Shown piece after piece: positions 45,101 to 55,650 of a stretch of DNA of 64,000 bases. The translations under genes and the position numbers were made by a program. The DNA is from Euglena gracilis (Eukaryota > Euglenida > Euglenophyceae > Euglenales), in contig CP154954.1 of assembly GCA_039621445.1 (NCBI GenBank), positions 16,572,140-16,636,139 of the forward strand, written 5' to 3'. The number at the start of each line of letters is the position of its first letter. The stretch's first letter is position 1. Under the pieces are notes generated by a model that had not been told where the DNA came from, did no database searches, and was given only the letters and a program-made list of their open reading frames with translations.

Positions 45101-46308
45101 CAGGTTGCCAACACAAAAAACATACCCCCCCTGACAGCACAAAAAAACATACCCCCCATCTGGTGAGTAAAGCTATAAGCAGCAATGCAGCCAATCAAGC
45201 GCTGGATTTGCCGCGAATGCAACCGTCATGCAAAAGGGCGGGGTATGGGAAGGTCAGTAGCGGGTGTGTCCACCGCGAGCCGCAATGACAGCCGGCATGC
45301 AGTTAGGCATGCTGTCATAAAATGCTTTGACCTGTTCGGGGGAGATTTCTGCGAAGGCAGCTTGCAAAGCCAACCACACTGGTCTTTGCCCGCAAACGCA
45401 TGCCCACGCAACTTGTGCAGCACCATGGGCCACAAATGTTCAATGGGGTTAAGGTCTGGCGACTGTGGTGGCCAAACCCCTCTGTTGAAGCGCAGCACTC
45501 GCTTCCACCTCATCCACGCTGTGGTACCCCGCGCACGGTGGGGAGAAGCCCCGTCCTGCTGGAAGCGGTAGCCCGCAGTCCTGCACAATGGATTGTGAAC
45601 ATGTCGAATATTGGCGTGCAAACACCAGGCGTTTCCGCTTGTTCACCGAGGACAGTAATGGCTTCCTTGCTGCGGTTTGGCAGCACAAGCCCGCCTTCCG
45701 TAGGATTGTACGGATGAATTCTGGAGATGGTTTTGGCGGTATCTGAAATTCACACAAAAAAAGCATGTGCATAACGATTGACAAACACGCCTTAACCACT
45801 GCCCCTGCTGGGCGGGCTAACAATGCGGTGCTAACTCGGAGGAAATGCTCGTCGGCGATTTGTTTGCAACTCCAAAAAGGGTTTTTCATTGCCATTTTTA
45901 ATACACCTCTTCGAAACCTGTGGGAATTTCGGAAGGGAATATAATTTATAGCAAACGTCGCACACCGTGCTGAATATTTCTTTGCCTTTTGCTGATTGGA
46001 TCCCGATCCAACTTTGCGATCAAGCGTGCAACGTTCTTTGAATCTGGATGCCATACCCGGGATAAGTGGCTGGTGTGAATTGTGTACAAGCTGGGTATAT
46101 ACCTTGCACTGTAGCTTTGGAGATTTTCTCGTGATTTTGCAATCTTATTGAGCGACCAGGGTGGAACAAAAGAGAGATACGTCTCCACGCGCTTGCGCAA
46201 AGCCGCTCTGTCGGCAGTGCTCAGTTTTGGGGGCATGAGAGCAACTGGGGACAAAATGGAAAGGGGAATTTGCTTTTTGGCGGGTACGTTTTTTGTGTTG
46301 GCAACCTG
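45101..46308 (-). mobile_element. Tc1/mariner element, 1,208 bp
   Basis: 27-bp terminal inverted repeats (45101-45127 and 46282-46308, starting CAGGTTGCCAACACAAAAAA) differ at one position. TA flanks both ends (45099-45100 and 46309-46310), the canonical target duplication. A tandem partial copy of the left end lies at 45131-45157. Inside is a broken transposase on the minus strand. The length is below that usual for autonomous Tc1 elements, in line with an internal deletion. Confidence 0.93.
45254..46236 (-). pseudogene. Tc1-family transposase, broken
   Basis: Start ATG at 46236-46234, followed by MPPKLSTADRAALRKR and a helix-turn-helix-like region. A second frame, after a shift near 46000, carries NKRKRLVFARQY, the linker before the catalytic core. 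The third frame has FQQDGASPH (second catalytic Asp) and WPPQSPDLNPIEHLW (catalytic Glu). Thirty-seven residues lie between Asp and Glu, more than the 34 of classic Tc1. A last frameshift restores the C-terminus, AFYDSMPNCMPAVIAARGGH, to a TGA at 45256-45254. The segment with the first catalytic Asp (DES block, about 80 residues) is missing. The protein would be inactive. Confidence 0.88.
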
Positions 46309-46402
46309 TATGGCGCAACAGCCCATCGTGGCCCCTGAGGACGTCCAATGCAGATGAAGGAGTCATTCAGCAGACACCTGAGTCCCGGCGGCATCCACCT
46401 GA

Positions 46403-46813
46403 CTGAACCCGACTGAAATCAGTCGTCACGAGGAGCGAGTGGACGGGTGTCGGGTGGAACTGCGGCAGCAGAGGGCGGGGAAAGTCTGTGTGCTGTGGTA
46501 CGACAACTTCAGGAAGCACCAGATGCGCTCCACCCCTTATGAACCTGTCCGCACCCAGGACTGCCCCGCCATAGCCATCGTGGCCATCGTGCAGACGACC
46601 CTGGTGGCCATCCCGGAGTACCAAAAGTGCCCTTCCGTGGAGAGGGTGCTGTGCTGCGTCCCGCTGGTGGCCAGGCGCCCAGTGCAATCAGTCCTGGCGG
46701 ACTTCGTGCAGCATCACCAACATCGCTGTGTCCCCGCTGGATGGCAAAGCGTGGACGTTCCCAATCAGTACACTCATGACTTTGTTTCTTCTTTCTCATG
46801 CCATATGCCATGA
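46403..46813 (+). CDS. Coding-like exon of unknown family
   Basis: Open from 46403 to a TGA at 46811-46813. Codons to about 46690 are strongly G/C-ending (GTG CTG TGG TAC GAC AAC TTC), unlike the surrounding A-rich DNA. The peptide includes VCVLWYDNFRKHQMRSTPYE and an Ile/Val/Ala-rich segment. I recall a comparable Tyr-Asp-Asn-Phe motif from uncharacterised transposon-associated proteins, but cannot name a family. Composition becomes AT-rich after about 46760, consistent with leaving an exon. Confidence 0.38.
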   Translation: MNPTEISRHEERVDGCRVELRQQRAGKVCVLWYDNFRKHQMRSTPYEPVRTQDCPAIAIVAIVQTTLVAIPEYQKCPSVERVLCCVPLVARRPVQSVLADFVQHHQHRCVPAGWQSVDVPNQYTHDFVSSFSCHMP

Positions 46814-48147
46814 AAAACAATAATTTTCAGTGGATTGCTAGCAGAATTGCGATGTGCAAGCTTTGTGGTATCAACTGGTTCGGGCAATTGTCTTTACAAG
46901 TCTTCACAGGCACCGTTTGTGCAATTGTGATTCTAAGGTTGCAATAAATGTTTTGGTTAGGGTTAGACAGTTCGAGTAAGCGATGGCTCGACAACAAAAT
47001 CTGAATCCTGCCTTTTTGGGGGGGTTGCCTCCGCGGAGCCCCCGTGGAGGCTCCGTGGAGGATCTGGGTAACCAGTCTCCACAGAGGCTCCGCAAAGGCT
47101 CCAAACAACCAGCCTCCACAGCGGCTCCTCAGAGGCTCCGCGGAGGCTCAGGTGACCAATTTGCCAGAGCATGGCAAGACACATGGAAATGAACGGGAAA
47201 ATCTCAAAAAAAATGGAACGCAAAAAGACATTTGAGCCTCACCGTGCACAGAGTAGTGATGCCATTTTTGTTCTGGGGGGGCATCCCCTCCCCCAGACGA
47301 GGCCGGTGTCAAAAAATGACGCCAAAAAAGGTGCCCACAAAAAGTGACTTGTATGCCAAAAACTTGGCATTCAATGAGTCCAAGTGTGGGGTGACAGGGG
47401 GGGGGTGGCAAGGAAGGGGTGTGTGTGGGGTGGCAGCAGGGGGGGGGTGAGGTGTGGGGGGTGTGGAGGGGGGGGGGGTACTGTGGGTGCACCACTTCAC
47501 GCCATCTCTCACTTTGAGTTCGAGCCAAAAACAAAATAACAACAAACCCGCCCCCAAAAAGGCCGAGGGATGATGCCCCAGGGCCCATTACAAGCCGAAA
47601 AAGATTGCACACACACGCACACGAACATTACTCCCGTTTGATAAATCTTTTCTGTGGAATTTTCGATACTGCGGGCAAAAATCACAAACGTTCGATCGAG
47701 GGGGAGGTGTGGGAGGTCGATGCTGCTGGTTTCTTTCAGGTTCGGTCACACAAAAGAGCGACCCTGAAAAAGCATTGGCGGGCTCGGGGCCCATTTTCCC
47801 TTTGAAACAGCCAACCTTTGCCATCGCTCCCCAACCATTTACCAAGCTCAAAAACGATGCCTTGGGTCGTTAACACTCGGGGAACAGGCAAAAAGGCCGA
47901 GAAATGATGCCCCAGGGCCCATTATAAGCCGACAAAAAAATTGCACACGCACTCACACCGCACATTACTCCTATTTGACAAACCTTTTCTGTGGAACTTC
48001 CCCCTGAGTGCCCCCCCCCGGGTCCAATCTTCAAGAAATCCCGGATTTAACAAGGAATCTGATTTTCCAAACCGCCCTTTCAGCTGTCCAGATTCGACTT
48101 GCCTGCTGCTTTATGAATCAGGGCAATGACGATTATGCCATGGATTA

Positions 48148-48405
48148 CCCCCCCCCCTAGTCGTATGACCGGGTTCCTGCAACCTGTGACCGGGGGGGGT
48201 GGTCGTAACACCCCCATAACCTGCAACCTGTGACCGGGGGGTGGTCGTAAATGAGGGGGCGGTCATAGGTAAGGTGGTGTTAAATTTTTCGCAACCTGCA
48301 ACCTGTGACCGGGGGGGGTGGTCATAACACCCCCATGACCTGCAACCTGTGACCAGGGGGTGGTCGTAAATGAGGGGTGGTCGTACGACTAGGGGGGGGG
48401 GGGGG
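48148..48405. mobile_element. 258-bp TA-flanked MITE with C-run ends
   Basis: The ends are a run of 10 C plus TAGTCGTATGACC, and GGTCGTACGACTA plus 14 G. TA flanks both ends (48146-48147, 48406-48407). Copy A has one TA at the site (30003-30004). The interior holds tandem CCTGCAACCTGTGACC and GGTGGTCGTAA units. It is formally Tc1/mariner-like by target site. Confidence 0.87.
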
Positions 48406-48951
48406 TAGATAGGATTAAATGTGGCATCGACCGACAATCCTGAACGTAACCCAAACACTAGCTCAAACCAAACCCCAACCTGAACCCTTAAACCAGGGCC
48501 CCACCTGCTGGGGAGGTCCTGGCGTGGTCAATTGCCCTTTTTCTGCAGTGGAAAGCAGTCCCCTTCCATTCACTTGCAAATTTTCTTCTGTTTAGCACAC
48601 TTTTGCACGCTTTTTTCCCTGAAGACGTCCAAAAGACAGATACAGACACTCAGACACACATATTGACAAACAAACAAACATCCAGGCAGAAATGGGAAAA
48701 TCCGTGATATTTTTTGCGGAGAGAAACTGGTCAAAACAGCATTCATTCATTCATTTCATAAAAACTGCAAAAAAAATCAGCTAATTGAGGTTTTGCAACT
48801 ACAAAAAATATTCAGAGACCCCTCACAGAGGTGGGGAGCTTCATAGATCAGGGCTACAATGGGGAGTTGGCGCCCTCACCATAACTAAAATGTATTGCAC
48901 GTGTCGAGAGCTGCCCTAGATTCACCCAATATAAAGATTGTGGGTGCGACA

Positions 48952-49015
48952 TGGCTCAGCGGAAGGGTAACACTCCATGGTAGCAACCATCCTGTAGCAG
49001 CGGTTGCCGACTCCT
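48952..49015 (+). other. Possible tRNA-promoter-like boxes (SINE-like), weak
   Basis: TGGCTCAGCGG at 48952-48962 resembles a pol III A box, and GGTTGCCGACTCCT at 49002-49015 resembles a B box about 40 bases on. The A-box half sits in about 95 bases absent from copy A. No cloverleaf can be folded. Confidence 0.15.
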
Positions 49016-49689
49016 GCTGGCAATCAGGGATGGGACAATCCAAAAGCAAGAGCTGAAACAACCCTGAAACAAACGAGGAGAGTGGGGCAACCTGTGAATG
49101 TCCAATGCTCTCAGGCAATTGGGCTCCTTAGGTAACTCCCAATTTTTTTCTTGTATATCCTTGTATAAAATCCTTGTGTACAGATGAAAAATCTTAACAT
49201 ATTCAATAAATCTACAGCGTGCCCGGTAAATTATCAATTTTCGGGAAACTGTCACCTGTCAAATCAGTGAGTACAGAGGGAGGTGACAGGTCCCCATAAA
49301 GACAGGTCAAGGGTGCAGTGCTAGTCCGGGTAGCCAACACAAAAATTCGAAAATGTGGTTTTTCCACACATTTGCGATCAGCAGCCACAGAAATGCAAGC
49401 ATTTTTTTTTGACTCAGGAAGTGTGATTTTTCAACAAGAATGTGAAAAATCTCAAAAAATATAGGTACAGGTCTGCCCGCCCCATCCCATAACCCCCCCC
49501 ACTTATACCCCCCCCATTGGGCCCAACTACCAAACCATGACTTATAACCACCCCCAGAGGGAAAAATGAAGCAGCAACAGGCCGCCGGTCTTGAAAGCCC
49601 AAAATGATTGTTTGGGGAAAATTTTTTGATTTTTCCCCAAAAAATGGCCGAAAACGGCAGAATTGGAAGCCTGCCATGCTGTTTTGTGC

Positions 49690-50265
49690 CATAAATCAGC
49701 CACATCTCGGGGTTTGGCGGGAAGATATCGGGAAATCAAAAAACCATTAGATAGGGCATTCCACGGGCTTCAATTTAGGTCTCTGGACATTTCCTCTGAT
49801 TTCGCTTCATTTCCGAGATATTTTGGAAACATCGATTTTTTGGCCCCGAAAAAAGCCCAAAATGGCCCAGAAATGGGCCGAAATTGGCTGAAAAAATTGC
49901 CGTAACTCTATGGCTACACGAAGAGTTGGAAAAAAAAAAAAAAAAACACGGTTGGATAGGGCATTCCAAGGGCTTCATTTTTACTCTGCGGACATTTTCT
50001 TTGATTTTGCTTCATCGTCGAGATAATTTGGAAATATCGATTTTTGACCCAAAAAAAACTGCCCAAAAAAAAACACCACCCAAAATGGCCATTTTGGGCC
50101 GCAAAGCGTGCCGGAACACGGGCCAGGCGTGTCGGCGGCCAAAACGGTGAAGGGGGGGGCGATGGAGGGCCTCCAGGGAACATTTCGTCAGACCGCATTT
50201 CCGTAAATAATGTACGCTTCCTCGAGATATTTTCGAAAAATCGAATTTTTGACCGACGGGTGACC
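49690..50265 (+). repeat. Tandem repeat of about 220 bp, relative of the 320-bp block
   Basis: Units share GGATAGGGCATTCCA.GGGCTTCA, GACATTTYCTYTGATTT and CGAGATATTTTGGAAA.ATCGATTTTT, near 49750, 49952 and (diverged) 50185. The same skeleton occurs in 32345-32505, so this is an older branch of the array at 31.6-35.5 kb. Confidence 0.75.
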
Positions 50266-50309
50266 CATTTTTGGACCCTGGCGAAATGGCAGAGTCGGAA
50301 GGGGGGGCA

Positions 50310-50470
50310 GGGCGGGCCAATCCTACCCAGTTTGGACCCCTTCGCGGCTGAATAACTTGGGCCTGGCGGGGAGTTGGGGGTCAAACGGAGGTGATTTGGA
50401 AACTAGAAATCCAGTCGCGACTGAAAAAAAAATTCCGGGAACGGAGCTGGGATCATGGTGATAATCCGCC
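50310..50470 (+). repeat. Dispersed repeat (partner 62852-63002)
   Basis: Shared landmarks: AATCCTACCCAGTTTG, CTGAATA, TCGGGCCTGG/TTGGGCCTGG, GGGAGTT, ATCCAGTCGC, TTGGGAACGG/TCCGGGAACGG, and TCATGGTGATAATC. Confidence 0.85.
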
Positions 50471-50540
50471 GGTTCCTGAGGTGGCCCCAACCCGGGGGGG
50501 GGAGGGTGGGGGCGGTTCGAACCCCCCCTCATTTCCCCAG

Positions 50541-50590
50541 GGGTAAGCTTCGCTCTTACCCATAAAGGGATAAGAGCTCAGCGACTCCCC
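50541..50590 (+). ncRNA. Hairpin element H, copy 4 with compensatory changes
   Basis: GGGTAAGCTTCGCTCTTACC element. The outer arms GCTCTTA/TAAGAGC match copies 1-3 (50552-50577), but the inner pairs are CCC/GGG instead of CTCT/AGAG. The upstream GGGTAAG can also pair with CTTACCC over 7 bp. Downstream of GCTCAGCGAC the sequence is unrelated to the other copies. Confidence 0.42.
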
Positions 50591-51088
50591 CCTATCACCT
50601 TCCTCATGTCTGCAGAGCTTCCCATACAACCCTGGGGCCGGGCTGGGCCGCCCTGGCTGCCACAAGCCTCAAACGTCTGCTGCAGCATGGCACCATCAGA
50701 CACATGAAGAGCTCAGCACAAAACCTGGTTTACAAGGTAGGTGGCAGGTTCCTTTGAAGGCGGTTCAGGGTTGGCACAGGGGACGTTTTCCTGGTATGTG
50801 CGATGATGGCCGCGCACATTCTACAGAACCAGCCCAAATCCCATCTCAGAGTTGCGCCTGGTGGATTGGTGCTGTGTCGGGCAATTGTGACTGCTTAATC
50901 CAGGTTGCACCGCTGCGGGATTGCAGAAATATGGTTTGGCATCGAGTGATACAGATACAGATGCAGAGACATAAAAATTGCCGAAATGGATCGCGTTTGG
51001 GCGTATTTTATTGGCCTTCTCACAAGTGAAATCTTGGTGAAATTGGTGACCCCATCCACTGCGAACACTCCACTTGAAAGAAAAAAAA
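50591..51088. other. No gene seen
   Basis: Mixed DNA with short frames and no domain. Confidence 0.4.
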
Positions 51089-51190
51089 CAGGCCCTGATT
51101 TTAACCCCATTGAGCACGCGCACCAGTTGCAGGTCGGATGTTGTGCAGTCAGAGTGTTTTCTAACCGCGAGCAAGAATTGGCAGGTTGAT
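51089..51190 (+). pseudogene. Possible Tc1-like transposase scrap
   Basis: The plus frame reads GPDFNPIEHAHQLQV followed by SNREQELAG, resembling the SPDLNPIEH motif and following helix of Tc1 transposases. No second catalytic Asp, terminal repeats or flanking TA structure was found, so chance similarity remains possible. Confidence 0.25.
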
Positions 51191-52690
51191 GTGCTTGTAG
51201 GGACTTGATGGGTTTCTTTCGAGGGAGCTGGGGGTAAACCCTGAGGTTTGGCATGACCTCACTTTGAGGTGGTGCTACTCAGTTCTAAGCAGTCGCAAAT
51301 GCCTGTCCAAGTGCTCCACCGGTACTCGCAACTCTGAGGTTCTTCAGCATGGTTCTGTGGAGTGTGGGGTGCCATTCTTTTTTCCCATTTCTTTTTTCAG
51401 GGGATGAAAATTCTTTGTGGACGTGGGTATGAGAATTTATGGGCACGCTGGAGATGACCACACAGCTTGTCTTCCACATTTTTTTAAAAATTTTCTATCC
51501 CCTTTTTTCAGAGCGTTCTGGTCTCCGAATATGATTGCGACTTTGGCCGACACCACCCATCCTTTTTAAGGCCATTTTTTTGCTCATCCTATCTTTTCTT
51601 CAACCCCAAATTCCCACCTCTGGTATGAATTTTTGCGAAAATGCACCCCACTCCCAAGCACAGTAAGCCACGATAGATGCTTAAGATGATGTGGGACTTT
51701 TTTTGCAAGTGACCAGAGCTTTGAGGTCAAAAGGCTGGGTGTCCACCAACCTGGTGCACCAGGAGGCTTTCGGACGCAAAAACACGATTCCAAATAATTG
51801 GTCAAAATGCTGATAATTGTGGGACCCCCCCCTCAAGGACCAGTGAAAAATACACTCGATAGTCTAAACTCAGCACTTAACAGGTAACCTCCCCCTCTTG
51901 TCCAAGACAAGCCAAGTGTTCAAGGAAAGTGCCCTTGACAGGGGGGGGGGGTCTCAACAACCGCTGTTTCAACGGCACGATACCATGATAATGTTTTTCT
52001 CACTGCGGTTTGATCACCCAACAACCATGGCCTCCACAAGAGGAAGATGATTGCGCAGGTTGTTGGTCCTTGGACTCAATCACGAGGTCGCTTGGACCAC
52101 GTATTGAGGGCCATCGCAAGGGTCCCTGGGTGGTTAGGAAACGAGGAAGAGCCATTGGCACTTAATTCTGGCGGGGATACAAAAAAAGGCAGTTTCCTTG
52201 ACATGAGGCGGTGCTGTGGTCCTCAATGTGTAACAGGGATGTGCAGTTCTGGCAGACAAAACCCAATTCATTGGGTGACAAAAATCCTATGAATCAGTAA
52301 ATTAAAGGAACACAGATTGAAATGGTGATTTAGGAAATGAATCCATTCCTTCTTTTAACAATGCCTCCATTACTCTGCAAGTAGTTTGAAAACCCTCCGG
52401 TATATGGCCCAAGGACCTTCAAAAGAGTACGGATTGTGCACCGTATGGTAGGCTGGCTTACTTCCGGGTGACACAGGGGGAGGCAGGCTGGGACCCATCT
52501 GAGGGGGATCAGGGGCAGGCAGACCCTCACTGCAACATCAATTCCCCATCTTTCAGAGCATCTGCCTGGCCGCCACGTACGTGATGCAACAGGGGTGCGT
52601 GGGAGAGGACCACGTCAGTTGCAGCTACACCAATGCTGTGCTCTGCCCGAGATCCAATCCCATCCATACAGTTGCCTAGCAAATTGGTGC
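51191..52690. other. About 1.5 kb without a recognisable gene
   Basis: It includes a partial relative of the C-run MITE at 51892-51980 (TAACCTCCCCCTCTTGTCCA left end, and AGTGCCCTTGACA plus a G-run). Otherwise no coding signal. Confidence 0.45.
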
Positions 52691-53000
52691 TTACGCCCAG
52701 TCATGCCACAGGTGTTTGGTGCATGCTTGTGCTTACCGACCAGGGGGGGAGGGTGGGTGGGTGCTATAGAGTGCCTGCCCCTAGCAGGCACACCCCCCAG
52801 GGGGGGGTAGGGGTCCGGGGGGCCCAGAAAATCTTCATTGAAAATGGCCTTTCCCAGGCCCCCAGCGCCTTCGGCGCCGGGGTCAGAGGGGGGTTGCCTG
52901 CTATGGGCAGGCACCCCCCAAAACCCTACCCCTCCCTGGGGGGGGGGTCGGATCGGGTGCCATGGGGTGCCTGCCCCTAGCACCCCCCCCCCCCCGTGGG
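52691..53000 (+). repeat. G/C-run repeat with GTGCCTG...CAGGCAC palindromes
   Basis: GTGCCTGCCCCTAGCAGGCA and two related versions alternate with G-runs of 8 to 10 and a C-run at 52981-52994. Repeats occur in both direct and inverted order. The 154-codon minus frame through them is a repeat product. Confidence 0.75.
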
Positions 53001-53359
53001 GTAGGCACCCGACTAAGCACAAGCCTGGGCAGGTACAAAGGGTAAACCACCAGATTTGGGACAAAAATCCAAAGGCCATGCCCCCAAAAAGAAACCAGAC
53101 AAAGAGGCCAAGAGAAGGGATGAGGGTTCAAAAAAAGGCAGTCAGGAGGGGAGGCAGGAATAAGCAACCTTGCATGTCCCCATGTCCGACCACATGAAGC
53201 AGGGATCGGCGGGCGAGTGGAGCCGATGGGAACACAGCGCAGTCAGCCTGGGTGCCCTCGGAGGGGGCCCATTCAGCGAATTTCTTGAGAACCCCCTCTG
53301 GCGGGGTCCAAACGGCTGGCTGGAAAAAAATGCTGGCTGGACCCCCTCATTACTTTGTT

Positions 53360-54049
53360 CTACTTTATTACCACTCCCCCCCCCCCCCGGGGGAGGGGGG
53401 TCGAGTGGTAACCGGCTGGCTGAGGGGTAGCTGGCTGGCTGGCTGGCTGGCTGGCTGACCGGCCAGCTAAACCGGACGCCCCCCCCCCCGGATAGGGTGG
53501 GGTCCAGCTTAAGAAATTCCCTGCGCCCATTGCGGCGGGCAGCAGTCCAGCACCCCAGGGTGTGTCGGCTCTGGGGAGGGGAGGGAGCTGGCAGTCCTGT
53601 CCTCCGAAGGCAGCAAGGCTGCTAACCCCCAACGCACAGAAATGTTCCAGGAATGTGCGTTGACACAGGGGGGGGTTGTCAAGGGCACTTGTGTCAGACA
53701 AGGGGACGGTCCTTAGGGATGGGCCAGTCGAGAGCTCTTGGAATTTTCGGGAAAGGCTTTCACCACACCGATTCTGGGTTCCCTGGTACCGCGGTGAACT
53801 TGAAACAAAATCAAAGTCCATTTTGAGCAAGAATGGCTTTGGGGAGGGTGCAAGTGGTTCGGACGCTCTTGTCTGAACGGCGGCAAGAATGCTTTCATAT
53901 TCTATGCTTTCCAGGGGAACGCGGTTCCTACCACAGAAATATTTCACAGGATTTTCTCTGTACAACAGGTTTTTGCGACTCTTAAATTGTGAACTTGTGA
54001 TACCCACCACACAATTTTTTACCGACCCCCGGGGGGGAGGGGGGGTCAC
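53360..54049 (-). CDS. Hypothetical 229-codon ORF
   Basis: The first 90 residues look protein-like (KNLLYRENPVKYFCGRNRVP, ESIEYESILAAVQTR, LLKMDFDFVSSSPRYQG). The C-terminal half runs through the 53524-53660 repeat and a GGCT tandem and looks non-coding. No family or membrane segment is recognised. If real, the coding part would be about 53720-54000. Confidence 0.25.
   Translation of the reverse strand: MTPPPPRGSVKNCVVGITSSQFKSRKNLLYRENPVKYFCGRNRVPLESIEYESILAAVQTRASEPLAPSPKPFLLKMDFDFVSSSPRYQGTQNRCGESLSRKFQELSTGPSLRTVPLSDTSALDNPPLCQRTFLEHFCALGVSSLAAFGGQDCQLPPLPRADTPWGAGLLPAAMGAGNFLSWTPPYPGGGASGLAGRSASQPASQPATPQPAGYHSTPLPRGGGGVVIK
53368..53411. repeat. Hairpin with TTACCACTC arms and C/G-run core
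   Basis: TTACCACTC (53368-53376) and GAGTGGTAA (53403-53411) are perfect inverted arms, continued by C-run against G-run. Confidence 0.85.
53524..53660 (+). repeat. Dispersed repeat block, copy 2 (partner 28-175)
   Basis: See 28-175. Here it is followed by a partial C-run MITE relative (ATGTTCCAGGAATGTGCGTT and TGACACAGGGGGGGGG). Confidence 0.75.
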
Positions 54050-54342
54050 TCCACTTTTTTAAAAACCAGTCAGCCACTCTCTTTCGGAAAACCAGCCAGT
54101 CACTATCTATGACTGTCTATCTATGACTGCTGACTGTGTGCTGAATACTCTTGTCTGTGTACTGCAGACCGTATGAACGTGCTCTGCTTCACACTCCCAG
54201 GGATGAGGTTTGAAAAAGCAGGGGGAGGGTTGGACCGTCCCTGCGTTAACAAGAGAGCCCGAAGCCATATTCTCTGTGTTTTTGAACTCCCCACTGGAGA
54301 TCCAGGACAAATGTGCAATACCTACTGGCATCCCAACTCCAG

Positions 54343-54420
54343 GTTTAGGGTTAGGGTTTTGGGTTATTGGTTCGGGATGGGGTCAGTGTCAGGGTTAGGA
54401 AGGTTAGGGTTAGGATTCAT
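54343..54420 (+). repeat. Degenerate telomere-like tract
   Basis: GGTTTAGGGTTAGGGTTTTG and further GGTTAGG units over about 75 bp, interrupted. Confidence 0.6.
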
Positions 54421-54869
54421 CCCGTTAAGACTAAAATTCGACAAAAATTAGGCCTAATTCAGCTAAATTTAGAGCCAATTTGGCCAAATTTAGCGTTGGC
54501 CCTCTTCTGAACAACAAATGCAACTCTAACCCCTATTCCTAAAATGACAGAGATTTCGATAAGACATCGAAACCCCCCGTCCGTTTGCGGAAAGTGGACA
54601 GTACCAAAGGAATCCAGACAAGCACGCCAAAGTCCTCGGAGGAACTAAATCGTCGTGACGGAGCCGCGGCAGACTGTCCGTGGCTGGTGTGGCGCCAAAG
54701 CCCTGGTTGTCTCTGAAATGTTTGAGGGACGGCAGCGGAGGAGAGGGTTTCGGTGTGAATAGATGGCTTGTTTTTTTTTCCACCCGGGGTCAGTGGAAAT
54801 GGATTCCCTCATTTTTTTTCGGCCCCGTTTTTCAACCCCTGGGGCGGGGGTGGCCTGAGGGTTTGCCTT

Positions 54870-55260
54870 TCTCTTCTGAATGGTTGTAACTGGGGGAACT
54901 CCTTGGGGGGAGCTCCTTTCGACCCAAGTGTTAGTGCTTGTGGGGAAGTGTGATGTCAGACTGTGTTGCGGTTTCGCCACACTGGCAGGTGGGGTATCAT
55001 CAGGGTCGATGACCCTGCAACCGTCGTCCCTGATCGCTCTTGTCTGTGGTGCTGACCGTTATCTACGCGCTCTGCTTCACCCTCCTGGGGATGGGAGAGG
55101 GGGGAGGGCTGAAAAAATGAGCTTAAAAAAAAAGCAACCCAGGGCAGAAAAATGGCTCCACAACCTAGGACACCCTCCGGGACACCACCCTTTTGGGAAG
55201 GCTAGCCAAGGCCGTTGCAGTCGCAAAAATTTTGCAATTCAGGCCAACTCCAGAAGAAAA
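54870..55260 (+). repeat. Dispersed repeat block (partner 25720-26170)
   Basis: Collinear with the copy A block from GGGGGAACTCCTTGGGGGGA to GCAAAAAT. Both keep a CGADRY..AL.HPPG reading in a plus frame. Confidence 0.75.
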
Positions 55261-55526
55261 AATGATCTCTAGCATCGTTGGGGCATTGCGGCCCGTCGGC
55301 AAAATAATGGCCACAAGAAAGGGGTATATGGCCATTTTTGGCTGTTTTTGGCCTCTTTTTCGTAATTTCAACCACTTTGGCGGCTATGGACTTAAGCTGG
55401 GGGTGGGGAGATTGGTAGTCAACCGATTCAGAAAAGCCAAGTCCACATGCAAGTTGCACCCCCTGGGGCTCGGACCATGTAAACTTCGAGTTAGCCTGCT
55501 GATATCGGGCCCCCCAAGGTCCAGAA

Positions 55527-55650
55527 TGGAGGAAAGGACTGAAAGCCGTAGGGGGAGTTGGGGAAACGACGAGGGGGAAGAGGTCCTCTTTGTTTGGATC
55601 GGTCGGGACTTGGGTGTAGTGCTGGGCACCACGCTGCCCTCTGAAAGACA
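55527..55650 (+). repeat. Dispersed repeat block, copy 2 (partner 286-420)
   Basis: See 286-420. Confidence 0.7.

Larger units (their letters stand above)
44703..47050. other. Copy-B-specific block of about 2.35 kb
   Basis: Copy A passes directly from GAACAGACTGACTA (about 28855) through a short C-rich link to GAGGATCTGGGTAACCAG (28903). Copy B has this block between the same landmarks. It contains a Tc1/mariner element and, on either side of it, coding-like DNA of unlike strand. It could be an insertion in B or a deletion in A. Confidence 0.75.
35922..49476 (+). repeat. Large segmental duplication, copy B (13.6 kb with insertions)
   Basis: Partner of copy A at 21697-31090. It is longer because of copy-specific insertions at 35958-36599, 40062-40371, 40625-41970, parts of 42045-42520, about 44703-47050 and 48148-48405. 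It lacks A's segments at 23730-23913 and about 25540-26340. The right edge is near 49476, where GGTACAGGTCTGC ends the match. Confidence 0.93.
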
